Shown piece after piece: positions 14,972 to 15,477 of a stretch of DNA of 15,477 nucleotides. The stretch's first letter is position 1. Every line of letters starts with the position of its first letter. A program made the translations under genes and the position numbers. The stretch comes from Eubacteriales bacterium (GTDB lineage: Bacteria; Bacillota_A; Clostridia; Christensenellales; Aristaeellaceae): positions 1-15,477 of the forward strand of contig JAQUXV010000022.1 in NCBI GenBank assembly GCA_028692205.1, given 5' to 3'. The notes below the pieces were generated by a model. It did not search any database, had not been told where the DNA came from, and worked only from the letters and a program-made list of their open reading frames with translations.

Positions 14972-15000
14972 ATCATACCCTGTTTTGCTTGCCCGCACAA
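14972..15000 (-). promoter_or_regulatory. Sigma-A promoter of the YqxD gene
   Basis: On the minus strand TTGTGC (14995-15000) and TATGAT (14972-14977) are separated by exactly 17 bp. The -10 box lies 32 bp before the ATG at 14939, leaving room for the AAGGAG binding site. Confidence 0.55.
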
Positions 15001-15039
15001 CGGATATCTGCCGAACAAAATAAACGGAGCCGAAAGCGG

Positions 15040-15067
15040 CAGGGCGGAGGCATATGCCCCCGCCCTG
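15040..15067 (-). terminator. Possible terminator hairpin after the cupin gene
   Basis: CAGGGCGG (15040-15047) pairs with CCGCCCTG (15060-15067). After an A-C mismatch GGC pairs with GCC around the small ATAT centre. It lies about 120 bp past the cupin stop and just upstream of the YqxD promoter, a good place for a terminator. However, the minus-strand flank has no T-run; the plus-strand flank has TTTG. Confidence 0.4.
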
Positions 15068-15184
15068 TTTGCGGCGTTGTTTTGCTGCGGTTAAAATGAC
15101 CGATCCGAAAACGGATTTTCCTCCATCTGCGGGGGAAAGCGGCGCGTTGCCTCGCTCACGGAGCTGTTGTCGGCACAGAGGCGC

Positions 15185-15472
15185 TCAGTACTCGTAATGA
15201 TCCACTTCCACCTTGTCGGGGTCCATAAACGGTGCAAGCGTGGAGATCATTTTTACGGGCGCGTTGGAATGATTGACGACGTAATGCACCTCCGAAGGCT
15301 CGATGTGGATCAGCTGGCCCGGCGTCAGGTGATGCGTTACGCCGTCCACCACGATGTCCACTTCGCCTTCGAGAATGAAGAAGTTTTCTTCCATCACATT
15401 ATGATAATGCGCCTTGAAATCCTGCCCCGCCTGAAACTGGACGATGGCAAAGTTCATGCGCGGTCCCTTCAT
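15185..15472 (-). CDS. Small cupin-fold protein (5' end may lie outside the window)
   Basis: A single-domain cupin of at least 95 residues. Cupin motif 1 is visible as a Gly (GQDF) followed by HYHNVMEENFFILEGE, giving two His and a Glu for metal binding. Motif 2 is TPGQLIHIEPSEVHYVVN, with the third His and terminal Asn. Small proteins of this type often bind sugars or metals or act as isomerases, but nothing here fixes a function. The first Met shown is only five bases from the window edge and the frame is open beyond it, so the true start may be further upstream. MKGPRMNF looks like the interior of a slightly longer N-terminus. No neighbour on its 5' side is visible. Confidence 0.8.
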   Translation of the reverse strand: MKGPRMNFAIVQFQAGQDFKAHYHNVMEENFFILEGEVDIVVDGVTHHLTPGQLIHIEPSEVHYVVNHSNAPVKMISTLAPFMDPDKVEVDHYEY

Positions 15473-15477
15473 CAGGT

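Noticed and set aside
1..15477. CRISPR arrays, tRNA or rRNA genes, insertion sequences, phage or defence genes
   Set aside because: I saw no regularly spaced repeats, no tRNA-like cloverleaf, no transposase or integrase motifs and no defence-type domains on either strand.

Overview
The window looks like a Bacillota (Clostridia-like) genome. The reasons are strong AGGAG-type ribosome binding sites, near-consensus sigma-A promoters, long intrinsic-terminator hairpins, 4-base ATGA gene overlaps, a Firmicutes-type short ManA, and a CUT1 sugar importer with no ATPase gene of its own. Most of the DNA is GC-rich; one sampled line of the mannosidase gene is about 77% GC. The diguanylate cyclase gene near the left end is clearly poorer, 40-47% GC in three lines counted. 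The solute-binding protein has a plain signal peptide without a lipobox, a habit I associate with Christensenellales-like clostridia, but the exact taxon is a guess.

Layout. (1) The left edge holds the 3' end of a sensor histidine kinase, closed by a perfect 18-bp hairpin. (2) A gene-poor stretch of about 440 bp follows, with several hairpins and a 12-bp direct repeat. (3) A monocistronic membrane GGDEF diguanylate cyclase has its own extended -10 promoter and a 20-bp hairpin terminator. (4) The core, about 2.7-14.3 kb, is a divergent sugar-utilisation locus. Leftward run a six-hairpin glycosidase-like protein, a GH38 alpha-mannosidase, a ROK-family sugar kinase and mannose-6-phosphate isomerase. 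Rightward run a ROK-family repressor, a sugar-binding protein, two ABC permeases and an allulose/ribulose-phosphate 3-epimerase-like enzyme, ending at a 17-bp hairpin terminator. (5) The right edge holds a YaiI/YqxD (UPF0178) protein and a small cupin, both leftward.

How the core probably works (inference from families and gene order). An alpha-mannosyl oligosaccharide is imported by the ABC system, powered by a shared ATPase encoded elsewhere. The two glycosidases lack signal peptides, so it would be trimmed in the cytoplasm. Mannose is then phosphorylated by the ROK kinase and converted to fructose-6-phosphate by ManA. The ROK repressor lacks the kinase phosphate-binding loop and probably controls both arms. 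The 152-bp divergent spacer has two face-to-face promoters, and between their -35 boxes a perfect 9-bp inverted repeat (TTTTATAAA-N5-TTTATAAAA) that is the natural operator candidate.

The points most worth a second look are the 379-aa glycosidase-like protein, which I cannot place in a family and which sits where GH125 lies in the pneumococcal mannosidase locus; the operator; the AlsE-like epimerase in a mannoside importer operon; the importer lipoprotein that is not a lipoprotein; and the AT-richer diguanylate cyclase that lacks an inhibitory site.
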